Source: Sialis fuliginosa
Lineage: Eukaryota; Arthropoda; Insecta; Megaloptera; Sialidae
Direction: 5' to 3'
DNA: 64,000 nt
NCBI GenBank assembly: GCA_961205875.1
Contig: OY540813.1
Coordinates: 15,967,001 to 16,031,000, forward strand
Shown here: in pieces, positions 10,290 to 22,520 of the stretch
How positions within the stretch are numbered: position 1 is the stretch's first letter
How the letters are laid out: each line of letters starts with the position of its first letter
Program-made: the position numbers and the translations under genes
The notes under the pieces: generated by a model
Database searches by the model: none
Told to the model about the DNA's origin: nothing
Seen by the model: only the letters and a program-made list of their open reading frames with translations

Positions 10290-11150
10290 ATGTATGTGTA
10301 TGACCATGCTTATAAAATACTCATTGTTAAAAAACTGATATCACATTAATTGGCGCCACACTAATCTTGATCGTTTAATTACTGGCTAGATTTTTAAAGT
10401 ATTAATAATATTATACTTAGAAATTATCGGTTTTGATAACACATAATTGTAACTATGATTATATATGGCCTACAGAATGAACTCATTTGAATGAATTTTT
10501 AATGAAAGCATTTTTTGTATTCGCATCCAGTAGGAAAAGCACATATTTTTAATATAAAAAAACTACGTTAAAAACGATACTCCCTACTTTGAAAAGTGAA
10601 ATGAAAAGTAGTCGGCAAAAAGAAAATATAAGAGAATGTATGTAATATTAACATATTGTTAAATATATTTATTACCTACATAAGGTATTATAAAGGTATA
10701 CATAATATTCATAATTACAATATTATAATAATTTCTTTGAAGTGAATTCATGTAAGGTGAATTTAATAACTATAAAAATGGTGTTATTTGCAAGTTTACA
10801 TCATTTAATTCAATTTTATCTTTGAATTTCAATGAGATCATTATAAAAACAGAATAATTTAAATCATATGATAATTAGGATCGTTTAGACTAAGTGGACG
10901 ATTATAATAATTTTGTGCAAAAATGTTTGCGACGACCTAAAAAGAATACACGTAATATTGTTATCTTTAAAAATATGTAAAAAACCATTAGTATAATATG
11001 CATATAATTTGAATATAGAATTTAAAATAAATGTTTAGCTCACAATCACTGGTTTTTCGGGTTTTATGGTCCATTTTCTTCAAATATCACCAAAGTACAT
11101 AAGTAAATAACTTATGTTTAAGAAATTAAAATTATAATTAATATTTAAAT
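10290..11150. other. AT-rich sequence, nothing recognised
   Basis: Low-complexity AT-rich DNA without frames, splice-site pairs or delimited repeats. Confidence 0.55.
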
Positions 11151-11721
11151 AAGGTACTGGCACCAGTTGTGGCCGCTATAAGAGCAAGTTTTCGGTTTTT
11201 TGGATGAATGGGTTAATTTTTTTTAATTCTCATGAACTCATGTTACTAATAATATAAGTAACTCTATTTAATCAATTTAATTACCAAAGTCCGCAAATAT
11301 AGTTTATTCTTTGAATTATAGCCTTTTATTTTATTTATGTTTTTTCTCCAGTAATGGATAAAGTAAAACCAGTAATGAGCACGCAGTGATGGACACTTAT
11401 TAATGATTACAAAATGATAAGTACTACAACATAAAAGATATAAAAAAAAGAATCGTCAAATTTGAAACAATGCAAAGCAGTTGCTATGATAATATAATAA
11501 TTAATAAATAAATTATACTAATAATTGGTTTCAATGTCCACCATTTTGACAACTATTGGCTGATTGTCATCAAATCACGTTGTAAGACAGTTAAATGTAC
11601 ATATATATATTAATATTCAGAAATGGTAGTAATCAAATATCAACACATATTTCTAATTCAGTATATTTAATTAAAAATTTACCATTGCTGGGGTCTTTGC
11701 CAAGACTAGTGCCAATACCTT
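11151..11721. mobile_element. MITE family A, copy 1 (AAGGTACTGGCACCAGT termini)
   Basis: Starts 'aaggtactggcaccagt' and ends with the imperfect inverse 'actagtgccaatacctt'. Internal sequence is shared almost throughout with copies at 30729-31296 and 45845-46297, including 'ctccagtaatggataaagta', 'gagcacgcagtgatggacac' and 'gctgattgtcatcaaatcac'. No coding frame. Full-length copies are about 570 bp. Confidence 0.9.
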
Positions 11722-11999
11722 TTATACATATATAATATACATACATAAGTAGCGTCGTGCTACCAAATAAATAATAATTGAATCGCTAATAAAAATCTTC
11801 TAAAAATGTAAATAACTGGCTTGCGACTAGCACTTCTTGAAATATGAGCAAACTCCTTGTTAAAATAAATAAAAGTTGTTAATTAACTTTTTCAATGTTC
11901 AAACGGTAAAAATTACAAAAAAATTGCGAGTGTAAACATCATTTTAACAGGCATTAAAATCAATTGAAATAGTTTTTTATAATTTTTATCTACCTATTT

Positions 12000-12250
12000 A
12001 TTTGTTTCGACTTAGCATGAACCGATTTTGATGGGACTTTCACTATTAGAAATTTTAACCATGCAGAATTAGTGTACGCTATATGATAGTTGAATAATTT
12101 AAGGACAATCCCTTATTAATGAAAATTGACAACTGATATTTTCTAATGAAAATGTAAAGAACAATCGCGATTTTAAATGATATTAAACCAACATCTTCAT
12201 TTTTAGAGGACCAAGTCGTACGAGTTCACACAGGCGAAACCGCAAGGTAA
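12000..12250. mobile_element. Lepidopteran repeat fragment ('gaaccgattttgatggga' ... 'ggcgaaaccgcaagg')
   Basis: 'gcatgaaccgattttgatgg' and the terminal 'cacacaggcgaaaccgcaag' match the recurrent motif of Helitron- or LINE-derived repeats scattered in lepidopteran genomes, normally 'cgggcgaagccgcggg'. The terminal part mimics an exon with AG and GT borders but is explained by the repeat. Confidence 0.55.
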
Positions 12251-12254
12251 CTTA

Positions 12255-13817
12255 AGTAAATGATCGATAAACAAACTGAAAATTAAGAGCAATGATATAT
12301 GGTGACTAATACTGTAAGAATTAATCTCTAACTGTGTATCACATTTGAAGATCAAACACAGTCTGTAATATGGAATGCAACTGACATAAAGACATTAAAC
12401 AAACAAATACATATTCAATAGACTTTCAAAGAAGACATTTTGAAATCCAATCGCTGCATTATCTCATTTTATCGACATTAAGTTTTTTATTATAATTTAC
12501 TGATCCCTTCTCAAACACGCATGTCGACACTAATCCGTAACAGTGTATGTTTATACATTCATATACCAGAGATGTTAAATAAATATGCATAACAGAAATA
12601 CTAGTACGTATCTAAAACGGATCTGCTTGCTTTAATAAGCTAATTTCAAATTAATGTAGTATATATATAGGTAAAATAAATAGATAATCATTATTTACCT
12701 ACATAAAAAGTTAGATAAAATATATAATAACATAATGTTTTACATTTGACCTCAATAATCTTGAAAAACACGTAATTTTATTAAAAAATGTTATTAGAAA
12801 ATGTACATAATCATTTTACAAATATACATTTTGTCTTTGATTAACTAAAAGCTTTGAAAAACAAGTTGGCAAATGTCCTGGCCACTTTGCTATACGAACA
12901 GAAGAAATATTGATTCATTTCAGAAAAATATATATATTTCCGATAGAACCGGAAATCGTATTATAATAACATTAACAATTTTTCACCGGAATAAGACAAA
13001 TAACAGGCGTACCGAATTTTACAATTTTTTATCTAGTAGTTTTTGAGATCAATCGACTAGTTTGCCGGATAAACAGACTGGCAAACAAAGAGCAAACAAA
13101 TTACAAATTGACTTTTTCAATTTATGTTAAAGAAGGTAAATTATAAAATATTTTTTCAGTAAACCCGGAAGTCAGATTAAAATGGGATACTTAGGTATAG
13201 TAATTTTTCATCAAACAAATGCGAACGAATGCAGAAAGCAAATGTACCAAATTTTCATTTGACTATTTTACCGAGCACAGATAGAAACCGACATTTTTTG
13301 TAAAGATTCATAAAAATTCAACTTAAGAATTAATTAATTGCAACGCGGAAGATAATTTAATAGTAATTAATAATTCTTGTACTTATTATGTACATCTGAT
13401 ACCTATATAAATAAAATTATCGAAAATATAATAAAAAAATTAATAATTAAAATAAATATTCTAAATGAATTTGAAATCATTATTTGTGGCAGATATAAAA
13501 ACCAGGTGAATAACATATTGAGTATTTCTTATATACACGTTTCTACGAGTACATATACATATTTTATTGGATAAAAATATTGATATGAATTCTTTATTTT
13601 TGTATGCGCCGGCGTCAGTATTGTTAAATATACCAGTTTCTGATAACAACTTATTATACATATGTATGTAATCACACTATTTTATCTTTTTTATGATTGT
13701 ATAAATAAACAATATTAATTTGTATCGTTTATTGTTATATCCAACTTTAGTATTGGTGTTAATGTATATCAAATTCATGATTTAGGATATTATTAGTTAA
13801 ATGTATTAAAGAAAATA
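12255..13817. other. AT-rich sequence, nothing recognised
   Basis: No exon-like GC patch, RNA or complete transposon. The short overlapping frames around 13377-13661 are on both strands and have AT-driven composition, so neither is called. Confidence 0.5.
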
Positions 13818-14692
13818 CAGGAAGTTCAAAATAAGCGTGAAAAGCATGGGGATTTCCTAAACGGTAAGAGATATAGATTCGGTTAAAAGAGATGAATTAT
13901 TTGTAAAGTAGGGGTGAGTGTTACTACATCAAAAAATATTAATAATTCTATGTGGTTTAGGTAGTACACCTAAGAATTTGAAAATTCGAAAATTCTTTAA
14001 ATGGCTTTAACTGTTTTGTCAAAATAGATAGGTACTTTTTGTTTGCGGTTTCTTAAAGTACTTTTTGTATAGAATATTTATAATTTTTATATCACTTTTA
14101 GTTTCCGAGTTACAAGCCCTTACTTTAGATTTTCTTATGGGCCACTAAATTGGCTATAGCATATTTGAACGTGTTTTTACTCTACTTTACAACGATTTAA
14201 TAGGCCATGAAAAACAAAAATTGTTAAACAAAAATTACAATAATAACATTCAGTATAATGATTATAAAAAAAATGTTCCTACTTTTTTTCGATAATAAGT
14301 ATGACAAGTGACATATCATGCATTATAAAGTAGAATAAAAAAAACACGTTCAAATATGTTATAGTTAACTTAGTGGCCCATAAGAAAAACTAAAGTTAGA
14401 GCTTGTAACTCGGAAACGAAAAGTGATATAAAAATTCTAAATACACCAATAAATTCTACACAAAAAGTGCTTTAAGAAACCGCAAACAAAAACTGTCTAT
14501 CTTCTTTGAAAAAAATATAGTAATTTAAAGAATTTCCGAATTTTCAGATTTTTGGGTATACTGCCTAAACCACATAGAATTATTAATATTTTTTAATGTA
14601 GAAATACTCACCCCTTCCTTACAAATAATTCATCTCATTTAACCGAATCTATATCTCTTACCGTGTATTTTATGCTTATCTTGGACATCCTG
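13818..14692. mobile_element. 875-bp long-TIR foldback element, CAGGATGTCC-type ends
   Basis: The left end 'caggaagttcaaaataagcg' pairs with the right end 'gcttatcttggacatcctg'. Pairing continues over roughly 400 bases: 'gattcggttaaaagagatga' with 'tcatctcatttaaccgaatc', and 'tggccactaaattgg'-like sequence with 'cttagtggccca'. The centre holds AT-rich spacer only. A shortened relative lies at 1318-1574. The open frame at 14639-14845 crosses its edge and is spurious. Confidence 0.85.
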
Positions 14693-15223
14693 CGTTGTTT
14701 TCATTTTTATGAACATTTTTATATAATATATATTTTTATAAAATATCTTATGAGTACACATTCTGTTATATTTTAAGTCAAATTGAGTTTTAATATTACT
14801 GCCACTAAATTTAAAGACATTCGTTTTCAAACAAATCAAACCCAAATATTTTACAGGATATCAAATTATGTTACCTTGCTATTTGTTTGTGTAGAAACTA
14901 AACTAATCAAATTCATAGACAATCTCAATCGAATTGGAAATACCTCGCATACAGTACCCTGTACAAAACTTTTAACAGAGATTGATTTAGAAAACAATTT
15001 CTATTTATCAATTTAATAATATAAAGAACTACATTTAAAAATTATTTCCCAAAATTATAATGTCAAATAATATGTAAGAGGATATCAATGCCATTACTCT
15101 ATTAATTACATTCTTAAAATATATCCTATATATTTTTATATTTAAGTAGATATTAACAATAAGTCACATTTTGTATGAAATATCTTTACATAATTAAATT
15201 TAACAAATTTCTTTTAAAAACAG

Positions 15224-15294
15224 GATCGATTGGTTTAAATACTACCTGGGATACGGCAAGGTAACTGACAATGAAGATGCTAAAATTTTAACAG
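15224..15294 (+). CDS. Candidate internal coding exon, unidentified protein
   Basis: A 71-nt block sits between the acceptor 'ttcttttaaaaacag' and the donor ACAG|GTAAAC. It has about 40% G+C in a much AT-richer neighbourhood. One frame is open across it, entering with one leftover base, and reads I-D-W-F-K-Y-Y-L-G-Y-G-K-V-T-D-N-E-D-A-K-I-L-T; a competing frame has a stop. A second strong donor, GGCAAG|GTAACT, lies at 15260/15261 and could give a shorter form. I do not recognise the peptide, and no partner exon was found nearby. It could equally be a relic exon. Confidence 0.35.
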
Positions 15295-15792
15295 GTAAAC
15301 CATAAAAAAGTGTGAAAGTATTTTGTTCGAAGTCATTAAAAACTTTTTACAAATATCTATACTACAATATAACTATACAGATATATACTATGACTTGTAT
15401 AACTTGAAATGTACCTACATAGATATTATGTACGAACATAATGCATGTTAAAAATAAAAGTGTGTAACATATGTTATTAATTTGTTAATACCTTTTAATA
15501 TATTTACTTTAATAATTTATAAATAATGATAATATCAAATTATATATTTATATTAATGGATTTTATTTAAAAATATACACATGTTTTAAAAAACAGCACA
15601 ATTTATTCATTTATTGTTTACTATAAGTAATTCACAAACAAAAAAATGATTTTGTTAAAGTTATTGCTCGAATGGGTATTATTTCTTTTTCTCTTCAAGT
15701 CTTCAACATCCACATGACTAAAGCAAATATTGATTGTTTACAAACGAATCGATTATTGATTTATATTGAAGATTCAATTTTTATCAAATTTC

Positions 15793-15843
15793 AGTGTAGG
15801 TGTTGTCATATTTAACTGAGAACTTTCCACATAGCGACTCAAG
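15793..15843 (+). other. Candidate small non-coding exon or first exon
   Basis: The block begins at 'atttcag|tgtagg', which is both a fair acceptor and an initiator-like TCAGTG at 15791-15796. It ends at a consensus donor, CTCAAG|GTAAGT. All three frames contain stops, so it would be untranslated. Orientation matches the candidate exon at 15224, but no evidence joins them. Confidence 0.25.
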
Positions 15844-15849
15844 GTAAGT

Positions 15850-17093
15850 GAGATTGAAAAAAGTCTAAAGTACTTGTTGGATCATCTTGTAAGCCTGTGG
15901 TATTTAACCTTTACGGATTCACATCAATTACAGTCATTTGTGATTCGTTAATTTAAATCATTATCATTGTAAAGCCTTCTATTATTTCAAGTTTTACATG
16001 CGTATTTACAATTGCTTGCGCTAAATTAAACATATCGAATACTTTTTTGTTACAATATAATTGCACATTTATACATTTGTATATGTAATAAATATTATAG
16101 TTTGATCTGTATATTAGCAATACTAAAATAAATTAATGAAAAATATTACTACCTAACTACACAAAATTTTGCTACTCAAGTACTTTCGTAACATTTTTGT
16201 GCTATTTCTGTGTAAAAATAATTTATTTCTAAGAACAGTTTTTATACATGTGAGATCATGATAAATCAACATTTTTTTACTTTTGTTTTATTTAAAGCAT
16301 ATAAATTCTTTGTAAATGACTAAATTTATGTTAATGTATAGGTAAATAAAGAATGATATAGTTATAGTTATAAAAAAAAGGATTTTAAAACGTAAATGAT
16401 TTATTCAATTTATTAAATAACATTATAAATGTGATTCAACAAAAATACAAACTGTCAAAATATTTTATCATTATTTTTTTTATAATCATATCTTAACAAA
16501 TTTAAATATTCTATACCTATATAAATGAGATAATACTTAAACCATATCATAAAAAAATATTTTAAATATATTTCATATTTATTATATTTTAGCGCGTGAC
16601 TTTTTACCTACCAAATATATCACAAATATGAAGGATCTAATTACAGTAGCGTAGTAAATAATCTAAATGAGTAAAATAAAATAAAATATTTTGATTGAAA
16701 ATAAACGAAGAAAATATCATTATAATTTGATAAAAAAATTCAATAGTTTTAAATTGTAATGCAAAAATATTTTTCATTCTAGACATTTTGAGTGTACACC
16801 ACTGAAATATATTCTCTTTTTATCAATTAAATGACTAAAATCAATTTACACAACACAAGTTCCGTATTTTACGTAAATAAACACATTCTTAGAAATTTAG
16901 AAACGTGTTTATAAATAAACTTTTTTATTACATACTTCTGTTAATTATTTTTGATAATAATACGTTTTTAAAAAACACTATAACGAATACATTTGTACTA
17001 ATTTTTTTAAATGGAAATCCAATTACCTCGATAATTCTGCAATGCCATTTTCATTACAAAAGTGATATTTGTGCAACATGTTCCTAAAATAAT
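15850..17093. other. AT-rich sequence, nothing recognised
   Basis: Long A/T tracts, short chance frames and no delimited repeats. Reads as intronic or intergenic DNA. Confidence 0.5.
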
Positions 17094-17096
17094 TTA

Positions 17097-17383
17097 GGGT
17101 CGATCCAGACTATCGTGCCAGTCCCGGTCCGGTCTCGCTCCAATCAAAATATAAATAAACAATAAACAATTAAAGTATCCGTACTATAGATATCCACTAT
17201 ACTCAATATAGTATTTACTATACTGAATATTTGACTGGATCGAGGCCGGACCGGAACCTAATACAGTATCGGAGCGTGATTGGACCGAGACCGGCACAAT
17301 ACCTATAGTGTGAATGCTTTCATTATTTATTGTATATTTATATTTGATTGGAGCGAGATCGGACCGAGACTCTGGATCGACCC
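17097..17383. mobile_element. 287-bp GC-rich-ended MITE with TTA target duplication
   Basis: TIRs are GGGTCGATCCAGA at the left and TCTGGATCGACCC at the right. Pairing extends to 'gtctcgctccaatcaaa' and 'tttgattggagcgagat'. TTA flanks both sides (17094-17096 and 17384-17386). A 3-bp TTA duplication and a GGG start suggest the PIF/Harbinger superfamily. A second inner inverted pair ('gaccgagaccgg', 'ccggtccggtctc') gives it a secondary foldback. The minus-strand frame 17184-17393 is a by-product. Confidence 0.85.
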
Positions 17384-17759
17384 TTATTTTCAATAATGTA
17401 CTTGTAAAATGTATATAAAATATAATTACTTTTTAAATTTTACTGTATTCAATAATTTCTCAGAAATTTTCATAATCGAAATAATTGTGAAAATCCAACA
17501 GAACATAGCAATTATGAAAACATTTAAGATTGCCCAATTAATTTCATCTGAAAATCGATTTTTGTTGTTATTTGTTATACACATACCTGGATGTTTATGT
17601 ACACTCACAAATATATCCTCACTTAATAAATATTCAATTTGAATCTAATCATCTTGAATTTCTTAATATTATTATAATTCCATTTTATTTCTGAAACAAT
17701 AAATATTTTGATTCAAAATGATTTGAAAAAATATATATATAAATAATACGCCACTGGTA

Positions 17760-18015
17760 GACCACATTGACCTCCGAACAGAACAAGTATTCGGTGTTAC
17801 TTCCCGCACACACAGTCTCTATTGTGGACACAAATCTTCCTTAATCTTTGGTCTCGTTCTGTGCGACAATGTGCGACGTGTCAGTCTCTAATTATTTATG
17901 ATTTGGCGACTCCGCCACGGGGGCCAGCCGGCCAGCCGCCCGCCCGCATGCTGCACAACTCGCTACTTCTTGTATTGAGATGTTTGGCGTGTGTGCGATC
18001 CTATCGGTCGTGATT
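17760..18015 (+). promoter_or_regulatory. CpG-rich island, candidate alternative promoter/first exon
   Basis: G+C rises steeply, peaking at 17910-17960 with repeated 'gccagccg' and 'cgcccgc' words. A perfect initiator TCAGTC lies at 17881-17886. The sequence 'tattcggtgttacttcccgc' precedes it. No transposon ends bracket the island. The frame 17822-18013 is open but has no recognisable domain and its start is not strong. A weak donor (TT|GTAAAG) follows at about 18019. By analogy with the island at 22.4-22.8 kb, it may be another first exon of the same large gene; this is inference. Confidence 0.35.
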
Positions 18016-18119
18016 GTTGTAAAGAAATTCTCTATTACCCATTTATTGCGTTTAGTTATATTTACTATATTCTAATAAACGTGTTTTATTATTATTATTA
18101 TTGACTAATAATGTAATTT

Positions 18120-18650
18120 ATTAATTACTAGCGCATTGGACCCGGTGTTACTCGGGGATATTAATTTAATTAAACATCATACCCACCCAACATGCCCACA
18201 ACACACGATTCACCGCAAATTGGACTTAATGAAATTTACACAAAATATACAAAAATTATACACCTAAACTTTACCTATTCATTAGTGAAAAATGAAATAA
18301 ATTCTGTTCAGTAATCAAAATATTTAATTGTTAGCATGTGCCAAAAATCATCAATTTGTTCGACAAAATATTTTAAAGAGACGTGATACTGAAACCATAA
18401 ATTATAGAATTATGTATTCCATGGCTAGGTACTATGTTTTTATATACCTTAATGACATCATGGAAACAAAACACGACTTGATAAAGATTTTTTAGTCTTA
18501 TCTTAGATTTTCATAAAATATTATTAGCCACGATACTGCACAGAAAAATGATCGTACTATTGGTGAAAACCGCATTGAAATCAGTGCAGTAATTCCCGAG
18601 TCTATAAACCTCATACAAATGAACATTCATTTTTATATGTAGAGATATTG
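18120..18650. mobile_element. Lepidopteran non-autonomous repeat fragment
   Basis: Begins 'actagcgcattggacccggt' and ends near 'aaaccgcattgaaatcagtg' and 'cagtaattcccgag'. These phrases recur across lepidopteran genomes in Helitron- or LINE-derived repeats and carry the 'actagc...' style start. Middle part is diverged. Confidence 0.5.
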
Positions 18651-18730
18651 AGCGGTTTCCAACCGACGGTCCGTGGGTCGAATTTGACACGCGATTATTT
18701 TTCTCTTAATTTAACATTTTTTTATATATA
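18651..18730. mobile_element. One end of a hAT-type element
   Basis: 'gagcggtttccaaccgacgg' followed by 'tccgtgggtcgaa' resembles the CAGnGGTTTCCAACC...GCGGTCCG end of insect hAT MITEs. No matching opposite end was located, so this is a solo or truncated copy. Confidence 0.45.
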
Positions 18731-20080
18731 GATGAATGACCGGTACTTTGTTCAGAATCGATTTATGCCTTAATATTATTTCACATTTTCCATAAGTCTA
18801 TGTTCTCTATTTGTTTAAAATACTGAATCATTTTTGGAGATCGATTTATTGATTTTAAAAATATTTTAAAATTATAAAAAATCAATTTTTTATTGATTTT
18901 TAAGATATATTCCCCTAAAAAACATCAACTTTTCATTTTAGTATTATTGTATTATTTTATATTTACCTTAATTATGCATTATATTTTACAGCTTGATGAC
19001 AGCTTTGTGAACCGAAACGTTGTATATGATTTTTTTCCAACCTTTTAATTATATTTTCTAAAAAAAAGGCAGGTGGCTAAAAGTAGACAGTTTATACTGT
19101 TCTTTTGATTTTTAATATACATATTATTAATATTGTAATGTAGAAATTACTCTTATCACATTTTAGTACATCGATATGCTACATAATGATAGTGATACCA
19201 ATTAGGATATAAAAACAATTGTAATGTTATAATACATAAAAATAGTAGGTATATATGTTTCTGTAAGAGTATAGGTATTTTATTACATGCATGATGATCC
19301 TACTTGTAAGAAAATCAGCATCAATGAGAAAAAAATTCAATATTATTTAAATGTGTTTTTAATTAAACCATTGGGGTCATAAACGGTTATTGTACGAATG
19401 TGTGAAATATTTATTTAAATATTTCATATGTAATACAATAATCCCTTTGATCTACAAAGAAGCCTTTATGTTGCATTGTTTGTTTTTATTATTGTAACGA
19501 ATTTTATTTATTGTTGTTTCATGGTAATAACAAGGTACTTGTATTTAAGTTCAATTATTTAAAAAAAATGTAATACTCACAGTGCAGTTTTCAGTATAAT
19601 TATAATTTGCGTAGTACATAAATAAAATTATTAAAAAAACGTATCACATTCTGAAATATCTGTCAATTACAGAACGTTCATAAACATACCTATAAAATTC
19701 ACTTTAAAACTAAGAAATACATTTTTTCCTGGTTTATTACCCACAGTCCGTATTCGATAAAATATTGTTTTATGAAGACGCGTTCACGGCTCTTTGAAAA
19801 TCTGCTCTTAATATTTTTTTTAATTACAGCGGATACCGACATATTTATAATTAAAATAGTTATAATAGATTCCAGGATGTTCAAAACAGATACGTTTTCA
19901 CGATCACATTACTTTAAAACGACGTACATATAAACATTAGTTGGCAATAACTTAATTTTATATACCATTAAGTGTCAAAGTACTTAATTAGTGAAGTACT
20001 TTCCAGAAAACCAAAGAAAATCATACAGATTTAATTATTTAATATCATTCCACACGGAACAATTTATACGCCAAGTACTT
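18731..20080. other. AT-rich sequence, nothing recognised
   Basis: No exon-like block, RNA or complete repeat. The minus-strand frame at 19699-19884 is AT-driven and unsupported. Confidence 0.5.
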
Positions 20081-20313
20081 GGGTAACCAGGTCTCAAGTT
20101 GTCACCCGGAGTTTCAGAGTTTGTATACTGTTTTTCCGGGTTTCGGGTTTCGGTGTACTTTCTCCGGGTTTTGTAATAAAAAAAAAGAAAAATATCAGGG
20201 GCGCAAAAGTGAAAATTAGGATATATAAAATAAAAATAAATAGGATAAAATAAAATAAAAAATGGGTCTTCATTTACATATCAGAGTTTACCAAAACTAA
20301 AATCTGGTCACCC
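20081..20313. mobile_element. 233-bp MITE with GGGTnACCAG termini
   Basis: The left end GGGTAACCAGGTCT is the imperfect inverse of the right end AATCTGGTCACCC. The left half contains GGGTTTCGGGTTTC repeats with a pyrimidine bias; the right half is A-rich. GGGTGACCAGA is a common animal MITE terminus, but the superfamily cannot be fixed without a clean target duplication. Confidence 0.65.
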
Positions 20314-21314
20314 TATTTATATACTTATACGACGTATACGAGTTATTTCGTCTTCTCATAGGGTTTGTACGTTACTTTTGTAGTCTATTACATATATTAC
20401 ATTTTGACATTTTTCTGGATATTTAATTTCGTCATAGTTTCTGAAACATTCATATTATGATTTATAATTTTAAACATGTTGTCTTGATATTTTACAGGTT
20501 ATCTACAGAAAAACATAGGATACCTACATAATTTTGGTTTATTGCTATTTATTTGGATACCGATAATACTTTTTCAAAATTTAATATCCAGTTACTAAAA
20601 GCGCCATTGATAAATAAATTTCAGTTATATTAAGTGTTCATTTCTAAAATAATGTTGTACACCTGCATACATGACATATAGAGTATACAAGCTGCTTGAA
20701 AAATCAATTATTTTCAAACATGTTTACACAAATATTATTTTTAATAAATCAAAGTTATTGTATATACGATTACTGTAAACACAATGGGATATAATAACCT
20801 TAAACTATACTTATGCTTACTTTTATTGCATTTTTTTATATTAATTTTAGCGAGTAAATATGGTATATATTATAAATCATTTTTGTGGAATTAATATGCT
20901 ATAATGTACATAGTTGAAAATGTCTATTTTAACTACTAAAAATGATAATTTTTTAATCTGGATTTTTGATTTATACATATAATCATTTGTGAACTAGACG
21001 CAATATTGTATTTTTGAATTTATTTTAATCATATAAATAATTATTATCATTAGAACATAAATATGTCAAAGAGCTGACTAGAAAGTAAAAAGCAGGCAAA
21101 ATGCATACCGAGGTTTGATTTTCCGCATGGATATACTTACATAATATGCATTAACTCAGTTTCGCAATACATACTGGTTATAAAGACCTATTCACACAAA
21201 TTATTTAAGTTTTAATTTTTCAAAATATGCATTTATTTGAAGTTATGAAGCCAATATTTAGCTAACGATGTATACTTTAAAGTACGTTTATATAAATATC
21301 GAATAAAAAAAATT
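20314..21314. other. AT-rich sequence, nothing recognised
   Basis: Uniform AT-rich DNA without long frames or delimited repeats. Confidence 0.5.
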
Positions 21315-22247
21315 ATCATAAAAAATTATTTTGAAAAGCTTAGCGAACCCTATCTGCGGAGTACTTATTAAATAATAATATGCTCACTGGCAGTTCTAAT
21401 CAATATGAGTGACCTAGACGCCCTTGCGTTATGAAGAAATGAACGATCTAAAAGCAGTGGTGACAAGTGTACAATGTACATCTTAAAATGCATAGCATAA
21501 TATACAATTATTATGAATTAAGGTTATTGACCTAGCACCCCTTTAGTTGTGAACTATCCGTATTTTTTTCAATAAAAAAATATTTGATTTCGAAATATTT
21601 AGTTTTTAATTTATATGCAGAACACATGTACATTAAAAATGGAGTTAGTAAAAAATTAAATATATTTTGGCGATCGCAGTATTATACAGACTGTATCTTT
21701 AATTTATACTATAGCCTCGCCAACTCTAGTTGTTGCACTCGAACACGTTGTTTACCTGTAAGTCGCACTCTATTACTGTTACGGATGATTTGTTCACGCG
21801 TCTTTATAAACATGCTGTCATGGCAGTGTTGTATTTCTAGCTTTTTTCATTACTTTGAACAAACCTGGTTCTGGAACTACACGTGAAAGTATGTGTTTTA
21901 TAATTTTTATAGTAATTAAAAGAGTTGAAGTTTCGAATAATCAGTGTTTAAAATATCTCTGTATAGAATTTCAGTAAATAGAACACTTCCGGCGAGTTTT
22001 CTCATTTACTGTGTATTAAAAATCCATTTTTAATATCCAATTACTCAAGAACCATACGCCCAATATTATTTTAAAAATTAGTAAAATATGTGAGCTATCC
22101 ACAAATAACATATTAAAATTTTAGACTTTTATCTATACATTGCTCTAATGATCGAATAACCTTAAAATCCCTAGTAAATTCATAACTATTTGATACTTCG
22201 CAGATAGCGTTAGCTAAGCCTTTGCTCGAGCGAAAATTATTTATCAT
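21315..22247. mobile_element. MITE family B, long copy (AGATAGCGTTAGCT subterminal motif)
   Basis: The left arm, 'aagcttagcgaaccctatct' then 'gcgga', is the imperfect inverse of the right arm 'cgcagatagcgttagctaag'. Outer sequence 'tcataaaaaattatttt' pairs with 'aaaattatttatcat'. The right arm (about 22165-22247) shares ~40 bp with the element at 35056-35379. The interior holds the frame 21584-21886, which ends in a Cys-rich stretch but matches no family I know and lacks a good start. Probably a non-autonomous element with filler. Confidence 0.65.
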
Positions 22248-22359
22248 ACCTGACTTTACAGAATAAAATAATTAGATGAAAAATAGTTGCAGATGCAATG
22301 AATGTTTGAAAGTAGTGACGGTGTGAAATGACCTTTATACTTACAGGTACGAGGCTGGC

Positions 22360-22520
22360 AGTAGGGGAATCCGGGGTGGCGGTATGGAATGGGGATGTTT
22401 GTCGGGTAAAGGGCAGACCGAACGAATGCACGCGCGCGAACATGACGATGTTTGCCGAGCGACGCTTCGGGCCCGGCGCGATCTAGTGTATTATCAGAGT
22501 CTGTCCCGTCAAGGTGTTTC
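22360..22520 (+). promoter_or_regulatory. CpG-rich upstream promoter region
   Basis: G+C rises sharply, with 'cacgcgcgcgaac', 'cgggcccggcgcg' and many CpGs, unlike any neighbouring kilobase. It directly precedes a perfect initiator TCAGTT at 22519-22524. Frames open on both strands here reflect the lack of AT-rich stops rather than coding. Confidence 0.4.

Noticed and set aside
12206-12246. Exon-like block between TTTTTAG and CAAG|GTAACT, open in all three frames, one reading R-V-H-T-G-E like a zinc-finger linker
   Set aside because: It coincides with the end of a common lepidopteran repeat ('ttcacacaggcgaaaccgcaag'), preceded by 'gaaccgattttgatggga'. The frame match is too short to support a zinc finger.
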